Source: Hydra vulgaris
Taxonomy: Eukaryota > Cnidaria > Hydrozoa > Anthoathecata > Hydridae
Reading direction: 5' to 3'
Assembly: GCF_038396675.1 (NCBI RefSeq)
Contig: NC_088931.1
Coordinates: 9,513,501 to 9,577,500, forward strand
Length of the DNA: 64,000 bases
The translations under genes were made by a program, and so were the position numbers. Positions 50,648 through 63,511 of the stretch are shown here, piece after piece. Position 1 is the first letter of the stretch. Each line of letters starts with the position of its first letter. Under the pieces are notes generated by a model that worked only from the letters and a program-made list of their open reading frames with translations, had not been told where the DNA came from and did no database searches.

Positions 50648-50830
50648 TAACAAAGAAACAAAGTTCCAATAAGCTTTGGTAACAAAAAAAAAACAAGCTT
50701 TGACAACAAAGAAACAATACAAAGTTCCAATAAGCTTTGGTAACAAACAAAAAACAAGCTTTGACAACAAAGAAACAATATAACGAATTCTAATGAGCCT
50801 TGGAAACAAAGAAACAATGCAAAGTTATAT
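50648..50830. repeat. 61-bp minisatellite upstream of bHLH gene
   Basis: The unit AAGTTCCAATAAGCTTTGGT, then AACAAGCTTTGACAACAAAG, AAACAATAC is present two full times plus diverged partial copies (AATGAGCCTTGGAAACAAAG). Confidence 0.85.
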
Positions 50831-50839
50831 GGACACAAG

Positions 50840-51399
50840 AGTGCTTATTAGGTTAAAAGTCACTAATAAGTCTAAAATTAAATTTAAAATAATGGTAAAA
50901 GTATTATTAAACGGAATAATATATTGACTTATTATATAAATACTTTGATCATTTACAATTTCACCTCATTATATTTATATATGCCTAACAAGAACTCAAA
51001 GAAAATGAAAACAACGGCTACGCAAACCTTTTTTAAGAAATAACCTCTTAAATAAAAAAGTGATTTCAATATTAAAAAACGTTTTGAAGATCTTATAGTT
51101 TAAACTATGAACGTATTCTATGTACTTTGTATTAAATGCGCAAGATGTTTACCTTGTAACATTTACGTAGGATGTGTATCCTGTACCACGCACATAGGAT
51201 GCATATCTATTAATAACTGTACGAGGCCAAAAAGTTATTTAACTCCAGATTTTATCTTTGTATTGTGTGTTCAAATCATATTTGTTCAAAATTCGTGTTT
51301 AAAAGAATATTTAGAATTCATATTTAGATGAACAAAGAGTAAAACAATTCGTAAAAATCTATTTTCAAAACGGTTGGAATTTAGGCATATATATGAAAT
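50840..51399. other. AT-rich spacer
   Basis: The frame at 51107-51331 is Cys-rich (CARCLPCNIYVGCVSCTTHI). It comes from a duplicated TAGGATG-GTATCCTGTA type word and I find no support for a gene. Confidence 0.4.
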
Positions 51400-51800
51400 C
51401 AAACTATAATAGAGAAGGGAAGGGGGGGGGGGGGGGGAAGAGTGGGGAGGGGTTAATAAAAAGGAAGGGGGGTGGATTTTTCTCAAGTCGTAAATAAGGG
51501 GTTTTATTAACAGTTTATGCTTTATATATCCAAATTACTATTCTTTACAAACCATTTATAAAACTATTTAATTCTAGCGTGGCTTGCGGTCAAATGCGCA
51601 TTTTCTAACAGTTGTTTCATCATAATCTCAATAAGATTTAATATGCTGATTATACTTTAGCGAGAAATAAACCAAAATCTTACTTTCAATAAACCGAGAT
51701 TTACTAGGTCGACGATTTTTAAAACCTGTTTACACTGAAAGTTTTTTTTCTTATCAGTTATAAATTTTAGTTTTGAGGACCTTTTTTTTTATATAAGGAA
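51400..51800 (+). repeat. Dispersed repeat with poly-G tract, copy A
   Basis: A purine-rich block (16 Gs at 51422-51437, then further G runs) is followed by TTTAATTCTAGCGTGGCTTG, ATTTAATATGCTGATTATAC and TTTTAGTTTTGAGGAC. The same string of words occurs at 55385-55770. A C13 run follows at 51826-51838. No ORF; family unknown to me. Confidence 0.65.
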
Positions 51801-52157
51801 CCAGTCGGTACTTTTTTAAGATTCACCCCCCCCCCCCCTTCATTTTATTTGTAGAATTGCTTCTGCCTGACTCTATTGCAATGATTACGAGTTTAATTAC
51901 TTCAGCTAGAAGTTTTATAACAATTTAAAAGTAAAACACAAGTTATTAAAAATTTGTAAATTTCATACGGTTTGTAAAACCTTTCGTTTGCTGTAATTCT
52001 GTAAAAAGTTTTAATTAATATGAACAACTTACAATTTTAAAATATTTCTCAAGTTAGTGCCATGCTTTTTTTAGACCATCCTTGTTTTGAAAAAAAAAGC
52101 AAATACACAGAGGCAGGAACTATTTTTTTGAGTTCTATTGCAAAGTTGACAACTATT

Positions 52158-52345
52158 AAGCCATGTTGCAGTAGTTAGAGTTCTGGCTCAGAACAAAGAG
52201 GTTCAAGTTTCGATGCCGGCTCAAACCCACTAAATGACATCGATATGGAAGGAGGCGTAAATTTCCTAATTATATGCTCCGTGTGTGTTTAAATAAGCTC
52301 CGGTGATGAGATTATTAAGTTTTCTTGGAGCACCTTAATAACTAA
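52158..52345 (+). mobile_element. tRNA-derived SINE, family 2, copy 2
   Basis: AAGCCATGTTGCAGTAGTTA, CTCAGAA loop, GGAAGGAGGCGTAAATTTCC and TTGGAGCACC align with 42949-43130, more diverged. Ends in poly-A. Confidence 0.8.
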
Positions 52346-52856
52346 AAAAAAAATGTAATAGTCTATCTTTTTAAGACTATATCACCATGTTCCACCTTTC
52401 GAATTGCAATGTGAAAAACTTTTTAAATATAAACAATTTTTTCAACCTTTTTATTGACTTTAAAGTGTAAATATTTTTTCTTATATGTCTTTGCTAATAT
52501 AATTTGAGTATAAGTTTAGATAAAGTTTCTGAAAAAATTAGGTTAATTCTTAAACTCTTAACAATTTTAAGGCAGGCGAAACTTTAAGACGTTTTATTAA
52601 TCGCAAATTTTGGTCACTTTTTTTAAACAACTGCTGCAGTTTTTTTTATCTATATAAAACTTTCGTTATCAGTTTTGATTCCATTGTATGTATAATTAAG
52701 TTATTTTATGATTCATTTACTTTTGATTTATCAACAAATAAAACTAAAAGCTTATAGATAAATTAATGCCAAGTTTTTCTAACCTGCTGTGGTGTAAACT
52801 TCTAACATTATCTACCAGATAAAAATGCCTTCAGAAACTTATTAAAACTGTTTTAA
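52346..52856. other. AT-rich spacer
   Basis: No feature recognised. Confidence 0.4.
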
Positions 52857-53055
52857 TGCATATAATATAAAATCGGTAAAACTAGTATGCATATAATGTA
52901 AACCATATGTATATAATATAAACCGGTATGCATATAGTATAAACCGATGTGCATATAATATAAAACTGCATGCATATAATAAAAACTGTTATGGATATAA
53001 TATAAAACTAGTATGCATATAATATGAAACCAGTATGCATATAATATAAAACCAG
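52857..53055. repeat. 21-22-bp minisatellite, about 9 copies
   Basis: The unit TGCATATAATATAAAACCGGTA and variants is repeated with substitutions in the last six bases. Confidence 0.88.
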
Positions 53056-53274
53056 TAAAAATTATTTTTATACTTAATTAGGAAAAATATAAAAGTATAA
53101 ATAGCTAAAATGCTAACATTTAAAGTTGTAAATTTCTCGACATTTTTGTCTTTTGATAATATAAACCTTTAAACAAATAAGTTTAGTACAGTTTTGGAAT
53201 GTTAAGCAATTCTCAAAAATTTACTAATATGATTTTACTGGTAAAAGATCAACTCATATTTAAAACACACACAC

Positions 53275-55384
<2,110 letters not shown>

Positions 55385-55770
55385 CTTAATACAAGGGAAG
55401 GAGGGGATGGGGTAGATGAAAGGGAGGGGGAATTTTTTCAAACCTAACAAACTTAAGAGAAGGGGGGGGGGGGGGTCGTAATAAAAGTGTGGCTGGGAAT
55501 TTTTACGGAACACGATTAAAGAATTTAATTCTAGGGTGGCTTGCGTTTAAATGCGTTTAATATTATTCAATAGGATTTAATATGTTTACGAGGATTTAAT
55601 ATGCTTACGAGGATTTAATATGCCTACATAAGTTTTATACTAAGGTGAGAAATAAATCGAAATTTACAATATTTTTTAAAAGTTGACGATTTTGAAAGCT
55701 TTATTACACTGAAAATTTTTATTGGTAACATTAACTGGTATATTCTTTTTTCAGTTTTATTTTTTAGTTT
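55385..55770 (+). repeat. Dispersed repeat with poly-G tract, copy B
   Basis: G14 at 55462-55475 in a purine-rich block, then TTTAATTCTAGGGTGGCTTG and TTTTAGTTTTGAGATG as in copy A. A 19-bp internal tandem (GAGGATTTAATATGCTTAC, three copies, 55573-55632) is expanded here and single in copy A. Confidence 0.65.
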
Positions 55771-55799
55771 TGAGATGATGTTTATTTGTTCTTACGAAG

Positions 55800-55983
55800 A
55801 AGAAGTCCTTACGGTCTTATCACAGAGCACCGCGGAAGAGCATTTGAAAAGAAGTTCACGCCTCCTTCCTTACCGATGTTGCTTAGCTTCCCCGAGGTGG
55901 CGTTGAACCGTGGATCTTTAGTTTCTGAGGCAAGTGTGCTAACCACTGCGCTACGGCTGCTCCGATTGCGCTCCGGCAGCTCA
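55800..55983 (-). mobile_element. tRNA-derived SINE, family 2, copy 3 (minus)
   Basis: The minus strand has GAGCAGCCGTAGCGCAGTGG (A box), GGTTCAACGCC (B box), GGAAGGAGGCGTGAACTTC and ATAAGACCGTAAGGACTTC. A partial second head (GAGCTGCCGGAGCGCAATC) precedes the first. Confidence 0.85.
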
Positions 55984-56513
55984 AGTTTTGTATTTAGTTT
56001 TTATTAAGCTTGGTTTAAGTCTATATAGTTCGGTTTTACATTTCAGTTTTTATTTGTTTTATATTTAATTTAGTTTGTTTTTTATTTAATTTAATTAATA
56101 CTGCTTGGTAATAATGTTTGTTTTTTACTAAGTTTAAACTTAATTTTGATGAAATATATAAGGTTTCAACAACTATTTGTCATATTTAAAGTGACAATTT
56201 AAACCCTGAAATTTAGTTTATAAATTGCAGGAGTAATTTTAGAAAGTTTATAATCGTTTAATTATATCAATTTATAATCTTTGGATGTAATTGTTCTATA
56301 TCTAGTGGAATAAATAACTTACAATTTCATACATGTAAAAAGCATTGTCATGTCTATTGGTAGGGTGATGTAATAATCTAATAAATAAGTAAAAAATTTC
56401 AAAGTTTATTAGATAAAATAAATACCATTAAATCAATAAACAACAATCAAACAAATTACAATAAGGAAAATAGGTGTTAAACTACTAAAAGAACAGAGTA
56501 TAAAAATTTATCA

Positions 56514-56597
<84 letters not shown>

Positions 56598-57404
56598 ACT
56601 CGTCTGAAAAACGGATATAATATCGACCCTTGCGAGGATTCAACATTCTTAAGAAAGTTAACAAAGAATATTGTATTGAAACTCTTAAGAAAGTTATCAA
56701 AGAATATTGCGCAAGAGGTAATATTAAGAGAACCATCTTAAATAAATAATTTTTCATTAATCTAAATACTATAACATATCTGCACGAATCAGTTATGTGG
56801 TTTGAATATAAGTTAATTATAGATTTGTCATTATATTTAAGTTTTTAGTATTCAAACATTAATGCAAAGCATAATACTGCAAAACAAATATGCAAAGCAT
56901 ATCTAAAGTACCATAAACTAAATGATAATTAAGGTAAAATTCTTACAATAATTTGATATTGTACACGAATAAGTCTAAGAAGACAAGATATTTCGCGCAA
57001 AGTAAATAAGCGCATGTAAGTCGTATAAATGAACACAGGTGTTGCATGAAGTAAGTTACGGTTAACCAATGTAAAAAAAATTGCCCTTCAAGTTAAACCT
57101 CAATAAAAATATATTATTGAGGTTTAGCCTTAATTATATGCTATTGGTCAAAAAAAGTATGAGTTGATTTGAAAATAAAAGCGTAAACAGATTGATTAGC
57201 AATGTGGTGTCTGAAGAGCATATAGTTTAAAAGATAGAGAAAATCCAAAATTATTTCCTTAAAAGAAAATAATGCGACATAATCATCGAGGAGGAGGGGG
57301 GAAGGGAGTATTGCAAAATTAAAGATATACGAAGCGGGAACTCTCATTGGTCTCATTGGTCGACGTAAATTAGAAAGAGTTCTTTATTTGGGTGAACTTT
57401 AATT
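55984..57404. other. AT-rich intergenic with TA array
   Basis: Includes duplicated TTAAGAAAGTTAACAAAGAA words near 56645-56710, a hairpin TAAACCTCAATA-AAAATAT-ATTATTGAGGTTTA (57093-57126) and a purine tract at 57290-57310. No gene. Confidence 0.45.
56517..56592. repeat. (TA)38 array
   Basis: Pure TA. Confidence 0.95.
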
Positions 57405-58040
57405 TACAAGATCAGCTGAAAAACATTAGAGAACATAGCGGAAAAAATATTCACAGCAAGGGTAAAAAGCCTAAGAAGGTTTTACATATGTATCCGTTCT
57501 TCTTGTATTAATCTGAGATAATTTGCCCAGGTTAATCTAATAGGCATTAGTAGTTCAGTCGGATTACTAGAACATCTCCAATTTGTGACCTGTTGGTGAA
57601 AAGTCCTTATTGCAAGCAAGGGCCAGATCAGCAGAAAAAGATCAGAGAGCACACTGGATTATAAATGAATTACAACAGTAAAAAAGTCACACAAAGTTTT
57701 ACAAATGTATTTACCCTTCTAATGTTATTCTGAACTAATTGTTATTGGTCAATCAAATGCTACTCATGAGGTTCATGGTCCAAGTATCACATGGATAGCT
57801 CAAAGAACTAAATAAAACAAACCGCTCAGTTGGATTACCTGGTGCATCTCCAATTTGTTAACCTATTCGTAAGAAATTCTCATTGCTAACACCCCACACA
57901 AAAAACCAGGTTATCAGTAAAGCATTCGAAAGCACACCAGAATAAATATCCTCAGTAACATTAAAAAAGACTCACAACGTTTTACAAATGTATCCATCTT
58001 TTTAGTTTTGTTCTGAGACAATTGGTATTGTAAAACAAAA
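57405..58040. repeat. Diverged tandem repeat, three units of about 220-280 bp
   Basis: The words GATCAGCTGAAAAACATTAG, AGGTTTTACATATGTATCCG, TCTGAGATAATT and GATTACTAGAACATCTCCAA recur in the same order starting near 57412, 57628 and 57908 with many changes. Units differ in length through indels. No ORF; not centromeric by size alone. Confidence 0.65.
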
Positions 58041-58639
58041 TGGACCTTATTCCATTTGTATTTTAAAAAGCGATTTTTGCCATAAAAATTACCTCAAATC
58101 TTTATTGATTATATTGAAGTGAAAAGAGACTCTGTAACTAAATTTTCCGGTGATTATCTTGATGAAAACATCACTTGTGGAAAGTACAGAATTAGTTGCA
58201 ACAGCTCTAACACCGTTAGAAACGTGCAATCCGTTTAATAAACTTTGTGGACTGCTTCTTTCATTCAAAACATTATTTTATTAAAATGAGAATTCTAAAT
58301 ATATACTAGAAAAATTTATATAATGTTTCATGTTTTGATCATATATGAAAAAATAACTTACTCCGCTCCGTCTTTAAAGATCTCTTTACTCTAAAATCTA
58401 TCAATGAATACATTTTTATGAAATATTAATTATTTAAAAGAACATTTTTGTCACACGAATATCAATTATTTTGTATTGCCTATTTGGCACTTTCGGAATA
58501 AATTGATTTTGCCGAATTTTGATTTTGCTCTATCCATGTCTTTTCACCATTTTTAGAAAAAACTAAAAAACTTTATTCTTTCATTAGACAATGTATTGTC
58601 GTCAGAACCTCAAACAAGCTCAAAAAATTTGTAAAGTAA
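58041..58639. other. AT-rich spacer
   Basis: No gene recognised. Confidence 0.4.
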
Positions 58640-59467
58640 AATAAATAAAAATAAACTCAAGGGTTGTTATACTGGTTGAAACACTTTTGAAAGTATAAAG
58701 CAGCTCGTGCAAACTTGTCCTGTTATATATCTTTGACGTTTAATGATGTGGAAGTAACTTCTACATGTCTATTAGCTTTGACTATAGATTGTTTTGGCGC
58801 TAGGTTGTTTCAAATAGGTCCTAAGATCATCCAAAAGCTTCTTTATTAAGTGAGTTAAAATTAGTAAAAAACTTTTATTTCATACCATAATACTTATAAT
58901 GAAAGTTTTTGTTGAGTTGGTATAAAAGCTGTGTCACACCAGTGTATCTGACGAAGTTAAGTACGTACGTATGATTTTGATTGTAAAAACTGTAAGGCAT
59001 TGAAATTAAAGCGTGAACAATGCCCATCAGAAAGCTAAACTACTGGCCGTTAATTTTTTTATCAGTAAGATATTCATCAAACTCTGTACACATATCTAAT
59101 AACAAATTGTGATCAGATACACCATGATTGCATGTTGTTATCAGAAGAAGCTGAATATCTGACACAGTTTTCTGAGGAGCCATTTGATTAGTTATTCCAA
59201 CAGCACCAAAGAGAACTTGACAGGCTCAAAGGTCTCCTATAATTACAAAAAATATGATACAACGCCATCCTTTCAATCTCTATTATAAATGTTTATGAAA
59301 AAAAAAGTGATATGGAATTAGCTATCTGAAAATGATACTTGAGGATGTATGGTGCCGCATTCACTTTTCTCTCCTATCATTTTACAGCATGTTTCTCCTT
59401 TTGCAGCAAAAACGAGTACCATCAACACTAAAATTGATGGACTGTGGTGTTTCGTCGTGATCGAATA

Positions 59468-60970
59468 TCGGGTGGACACGGAAAAATCCGGTCAACTTTA
59501 AATTGAGGTATCTCTAAACCCACAAATGCTTTTTATTTTTTTTAATTAAGTGTTACTTCCTTATCTCTAATTGTGTTGATAACTTTTGATTACAAACCAT
59601 ATCGCTTGATTGCTAAACGTACAAATATCCCAAAATCTACAGTCATAGATATTTTAAATAAGTTTAAGACTACTCAAAGCTTTCAAAAGAAAACCTGGAA
59701 GTGGAAGAAAGAAAACTTTCGATAAATCCAAAAAGTTAAAGTTGATTCTCAGTTCAATAGCAAGAAATCCGAATCAGCCACAGCAAGATCTACCAAGAAA
59801 ATTCAAGACTTTGCGTTCTTATATTAAAAGAAATAATTAAAAATGCTGAGATTAAAGCATTTCATAAGAAAAATACACCTCAGATAAGCTTAAATGGTGA
59901 AATATTAGGAATTCGACGCGCAAAGAAGTTGATTAAAATAATAGCGGATAAAAGTATGTGCATAATTGAAGACAGCAAAACAGGTTGTAAGGGGGACCTT
60001 TCACAACTTCATGGTTAACAGTTTTACAAGGAGAACAAAAATAAACCTGTCGTTGATCAATTTAATTATGTTTGACGAGAAAAATTTGCATCCAATTCCT
60101 TGTGTGGCCATGGGTGGGTTTTAAAAAAATATAAAAACGGTATTAAAAAAAAATAAGGTCCGCGTATTTTCATTTATAGGTAACTTTCTCTTTCAATTTT
60201 TTGTACTTTAGTGTACTTTAGTGTAATAATCAAGTTCATATACGCATAATTACGGATAATAGACAATTTCATTTGTCAGTATAGTAGTACACTTCTGTAT
60301 AATATTCAACTTACAAAAGAATATTTCTGAACAAAAGTCCCAAGAGGGGGGCTGCTACCCCATGCCCCCACCCCCCACCTAAAACCCGCCACTGTGTGTG
60401 ACAAGCAATTTTTAGCTGTGATACTCAGTCTTCTTGTTTTATCACTAAGAAGACCTTGAGTGCCAATCTCTACAGCAAAGAATGCCTCTAATAAAGACTT
60501 TTGCCATTTATAAAAAAACACAAATACCGATGTCTCTTTTAGCCAGATCTTGCTGCTTCTCACTATTCTAAAAAAGTTTTACTGTGGTGAAAAGATAATA
60601 ATGTGGAAATTGTTCCTAAAGATGCGAATCTTCTAAATTATCCAAAGAGCGCAAAATTGGAGATTTTTGGACAATAGTATAAGAAGTTCTTTGTAAGACA
60701 GGTTGAGTAATAAAAAAAAAAAAGGACTCCCAAAAAAAGTGAATTAATGCCACCAATAAGGTGAAAAAAGAAAAAATCTGCAAAATGATGATATCAACCC
60801 GCTATAAAATTCAATCTCTTGCCAAACAGCCCATCAAGCCCCTTAAAATTAAGTTGAAACCCAAATTGTGATGTAAACACATTTCATATAAAAAAATTGA
60901 AAAAAAAAGCATTTATGGTTTTAAAGAAATCTTAATTTAAAGTTGACCGGATTTTTCCGTGTTCACTCGA
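59468..60970 (+). mobile_element. Mariner/Tc1-superfamily element nested in the DDE transposon
   Basis: 1503 bp with 36-bp inverted repeats (TCGGGTGGACACGGAAAAAT and CCGGTCAACTTTAAATT, two mismatches) flanked by TA. The plus-strand transposase is decayed: AKRTNIPKSTVIDILNKFKT, NPNQPQQDL region, FHKKNTPQISLNGEILGIRR, FDEKN first catalytic Asp, and near 60540-60680 WPDLA-like, KDNNVEIVPKDANLL and IGDFWTI. Stops and shifts throughout. Confidence 0.82.
60303..60394 (-). mobile_element. hAT-like terminal fragment inside the mariner
   Basis: The minus strand starts CAGTGGCGGGTTTTAGGTGG and is G-rich after that, as in hAT MITE ends. It sits between two halves of the mariner transposase, so it is probably a third-level insertion. 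The other end is not clear. Confidence 0.35.
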
Positions 60971-62265
60971 TATTCTCCATATATCAATTTTTTCGGACCA
61001 AACTCCTGTCTCCTTTCGTTCTGCTTCAGTCATAATACCGACTTTAATTAATTCTTCTGCTAGAACGTCTAAAGACAACCATGAAAAATAGTTTTTCTCG
61101 AACTATTTTTAATGAGTGTAAAGTACAATACCTAAACTAATAATAAAGTGTGGCACTGTGTTAAATTTTAGATGAGGCATGTGCATATTATGACGTAATC
61201 AAAAACACAATATTTATTCATACCAAGATGGAACATGCCACTTTTTTTGTGCAATTGAGAGTTCTATTTATTGATTTCCTTGTTGCTTGAGTGTTAAGCT
61301 TGAATTATTTGCTTTAAAGCGCATCCAGAACGAATTACCTAATCTGTGTTCGAAACAAAACAAGTATTAAAAAGTAAAGCAAAAAAGCTTTTCTAACAAA
61401 GCGACAACTTCTTTAACTACAGGCGATCTTTTTATAGTTTAACATATTTTATCTTTTTTACTACCAAGTCTTTTACTACCTTTTTAAAAAAAAAGGAACA
61501 AAAATACTTGTTTTTTGTTAAAGCAATTTTTGAATTTGCTGATAATGCTGTGAATTTTCTCCCACCTTTCAACCTTTTTTTGTGTATTGTACAACTTTTA
61601 GAACATCATAGACAAGTTTTGTTAGTTCTACTTTGCTTATGCTTTGCATTGCCTGATTTTTATTCCAATTATTATGAAATAATTGAAATCTTTTGTTTTT
61701 TCAAGATAATTGTACAATACTGCCTTTCAAGACCACTAGCTATATTTCCTAAAAGTCGACGATTTATTGTTTCACAATCTTTAATTAGTCGGAATTTTCT
61801 TGTTTTAATTAAAGCATTATTTTCTTTTCACTATTGAATAGCAACTTCAAGTTGTTTGTTTTTTTCTAATGTTGCTTCTCTCTTTATAAGTGTTTCAGCA
61901 TTGGACCATGGAATATTTAGTCATGCATTTGTTTTGTGTTACGTATTCTTTGTTAATGTTACTCATATTTATTTATATGCATTAAAATAAAATATTATCG
62001 AAATTCAACAAACTGAACTAACCCTACCCACTAAGCAAGACAGCGATTTGCTTCATGTCTGGAATCTCAAACACCAAAAAATGCTGATGCAAAAGTGAAA
62101 AATAAAAGTGTCACTGATGCAAAAGTGTAAAATAAAACCTCTTTATAAATTCATTATAATCAAAAAGCTAGTTACAAATATTAACAACTTACTCTAAATC
62201 TTGATTTTTAACCTCAGTTAGACTTTTTTTAAAACTAAAATAGCTCATGTGGTTTTTGGGGTCCT

Positions 62266-62317
62266 AACCATGTGGTTTTTGTAGCGCCTTATAAGGCGCT
62301 ACAAAAACCACATGGTT
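62266..62317. repeat. Perfect 52-bp palindrome
   Basis: AACCATGTGGTTTTTGTAGC, GCCTTATAAGGC at the centre, then the exact complement. No spacer. Confidence 0.93.
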
Positions 62318-62682
62318 CGGAACTTATATTTTAGGGAACTTATATTTTAGAGAAATACCTAAGCTTAGGTACTTCCCAAAAATATAAGTTCGTAATTAAA
62401 GTACTATATGAAGTAAAATCTAATATAACAAGTTTATCAAAGTTATGTGAAAATTAAAACTAGTTTCAAAAAAGTTGTAAACAACTTGAGCCATGTGGTT
62501 TTTGAGGTCCCATACTAAAATATAGAGAGAAACTTTACTAAAAAAAAAAAAGTAAAATAAAACTACCAAAATACTTCTAAGTTCTGGGAAGAACTTTTAC
62601 CATATAGAGCATTTATAAGAGCCAAAAAAAGTTAAATTGTTTGTTTTGTACAAAAGATATGACAAAAGAAAAAATCATGCGG

Positions 62683-62762
62683 TTTTTGTCCCGCATTGGG
62701 TTAGTTAAAGGTAGACGGGTTTTGCCCGTCTACCTTTAACTAACCCAATACGGGACAAAAAT
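62683..62762. repeat. Palindrome, ~23-bp perfect inner arms plus outer arms
   Basis: TGGGTTAGTTAAAGGTAGAC GGG, TTTTG, then the complement. The outer TTTTTGTCCCG and CGGGACAAAAA extend it with a 3-bp mismatch. Confidence 0.92.
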
Positions 62763-62988
62763 TTTATAAAACAAAAATATTTCTCCCGCATTATATTATA
62801 TGCGGACTTGCGAGAAATTAGCCTTAACGAAAATAGCACAACGTTAAGAAGCATTAACGTTGCAAGTATCCATTTCGATAATGTATTTAACATTAATTTT
62901 TTACTATTCTTTTATCTTTTTTTATACCTCTAGTTTGTTAACTCTTAAAATTCAAAATTTTAATAGATTCCTGAAATATAAAAGTTTG

Positions 62989-63103
62989 ATAAATTTATAC
63001 GTATTGTTTATTATTTGTTTATAATACTAATATTATCATTATATTCAATGTAATTATAATATTAGTATTATAAACAAATAATAAACAATACGTATAAATT
63101 TAT
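62989..63103. repeat. Palindrome with 48-bp arms
   Basis: ATAAATTTATACGTATTGTT, TATTATTTGTTTATAATACT, AATATTAT and the exact complement around a 19-bp loop. Confidence 0.92.
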
Positions 63104-63392
63104 TAAAATTTTAAATCTTAAGAATTCAGAATAAGAATTTAAATCTTAAGAAAAAATAATAAACAATGTAATATAATAAGTTATAGTTATAGTATAAATT
63201 TTTATGTTTTTAATATAAACAAATAATAAACAGTATGTATGAATTTATATAACTTTTAAATCAAATATTAAAAAAATTTAAGGTGTAAAAAGATATAAAG
63301 TTATAAAATACTTTATGTTATTTTAATATTATATAGTATATTATATTACTAATTATATTAGTATTATAATTATTGATAATTAATAATAGTAA

Positions 63393-63397
<5 letters not shown>

Positions 63398-63477
<80 letters not shown>
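63398..63477. repeat. (TA)40 array adjoining DNPEP
   Basis: The array ends 34 bp before the conserved start codon of DNPEP; its last TATG forms an upstream in-frame ATG. Confidence 0.95.
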
Positions 63478-63482
<5 letters not shown>

Positions 63483-63511
63483 TTTCATCGTTAGAGATTC
63501 TAGTTCAAAAC

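Larger units (their letters stand above)
58640..61900 (-). mobile_element. DDE-superfamily transposon remnant, interrupted by a mariner
   Basis: Minus-strand words in order: EATLEKNKQLEVAI and RRLLGNIASGLERQYCTI (61880-61730), KNQAMQSISKVELTKLVYDV (61650), ELIKVGIMTEAERKETGVWS (61040), then after the mariner INFSVDGTR and CCKMIGEKSEC (59430-59350). Next come VLFGAVGITNQMAPQKTVSD (59220), LSDGHCSRFNFNALQF (59020), TGVTQLL-QLN (58920) and QDKFARAALYFQK (58710). This is a helix-turn-helix plus DDE transposase of the kind annotated as DDE superfamily endonuclease in cnidarians. Many stops. Confidence 0.65.
61905..63397. other. Non-coding, palindrome-rich region upstream of DNPEP
   Basis: Repeated CATGTGGTTTTTG words (62246, 62269, 62493), duplicated GGAACTTATATTTTA, and three strong palindromes listed separately. 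A diverged extra copy of one palindrome arm lies at 63210-63245. No gene seen. Confidence 0.5.

Noticed and set aside
51107-51331. Cys-rich 74-residue frame
   Set aside because: Arises from a short repeated nucleotide word; no signal peptide, splice context or family match.
61508-61837. 109-residue hydrophobic plus-strand frame
   Set aside because: The minus strand of the same interval carries recognisable transposase wording.
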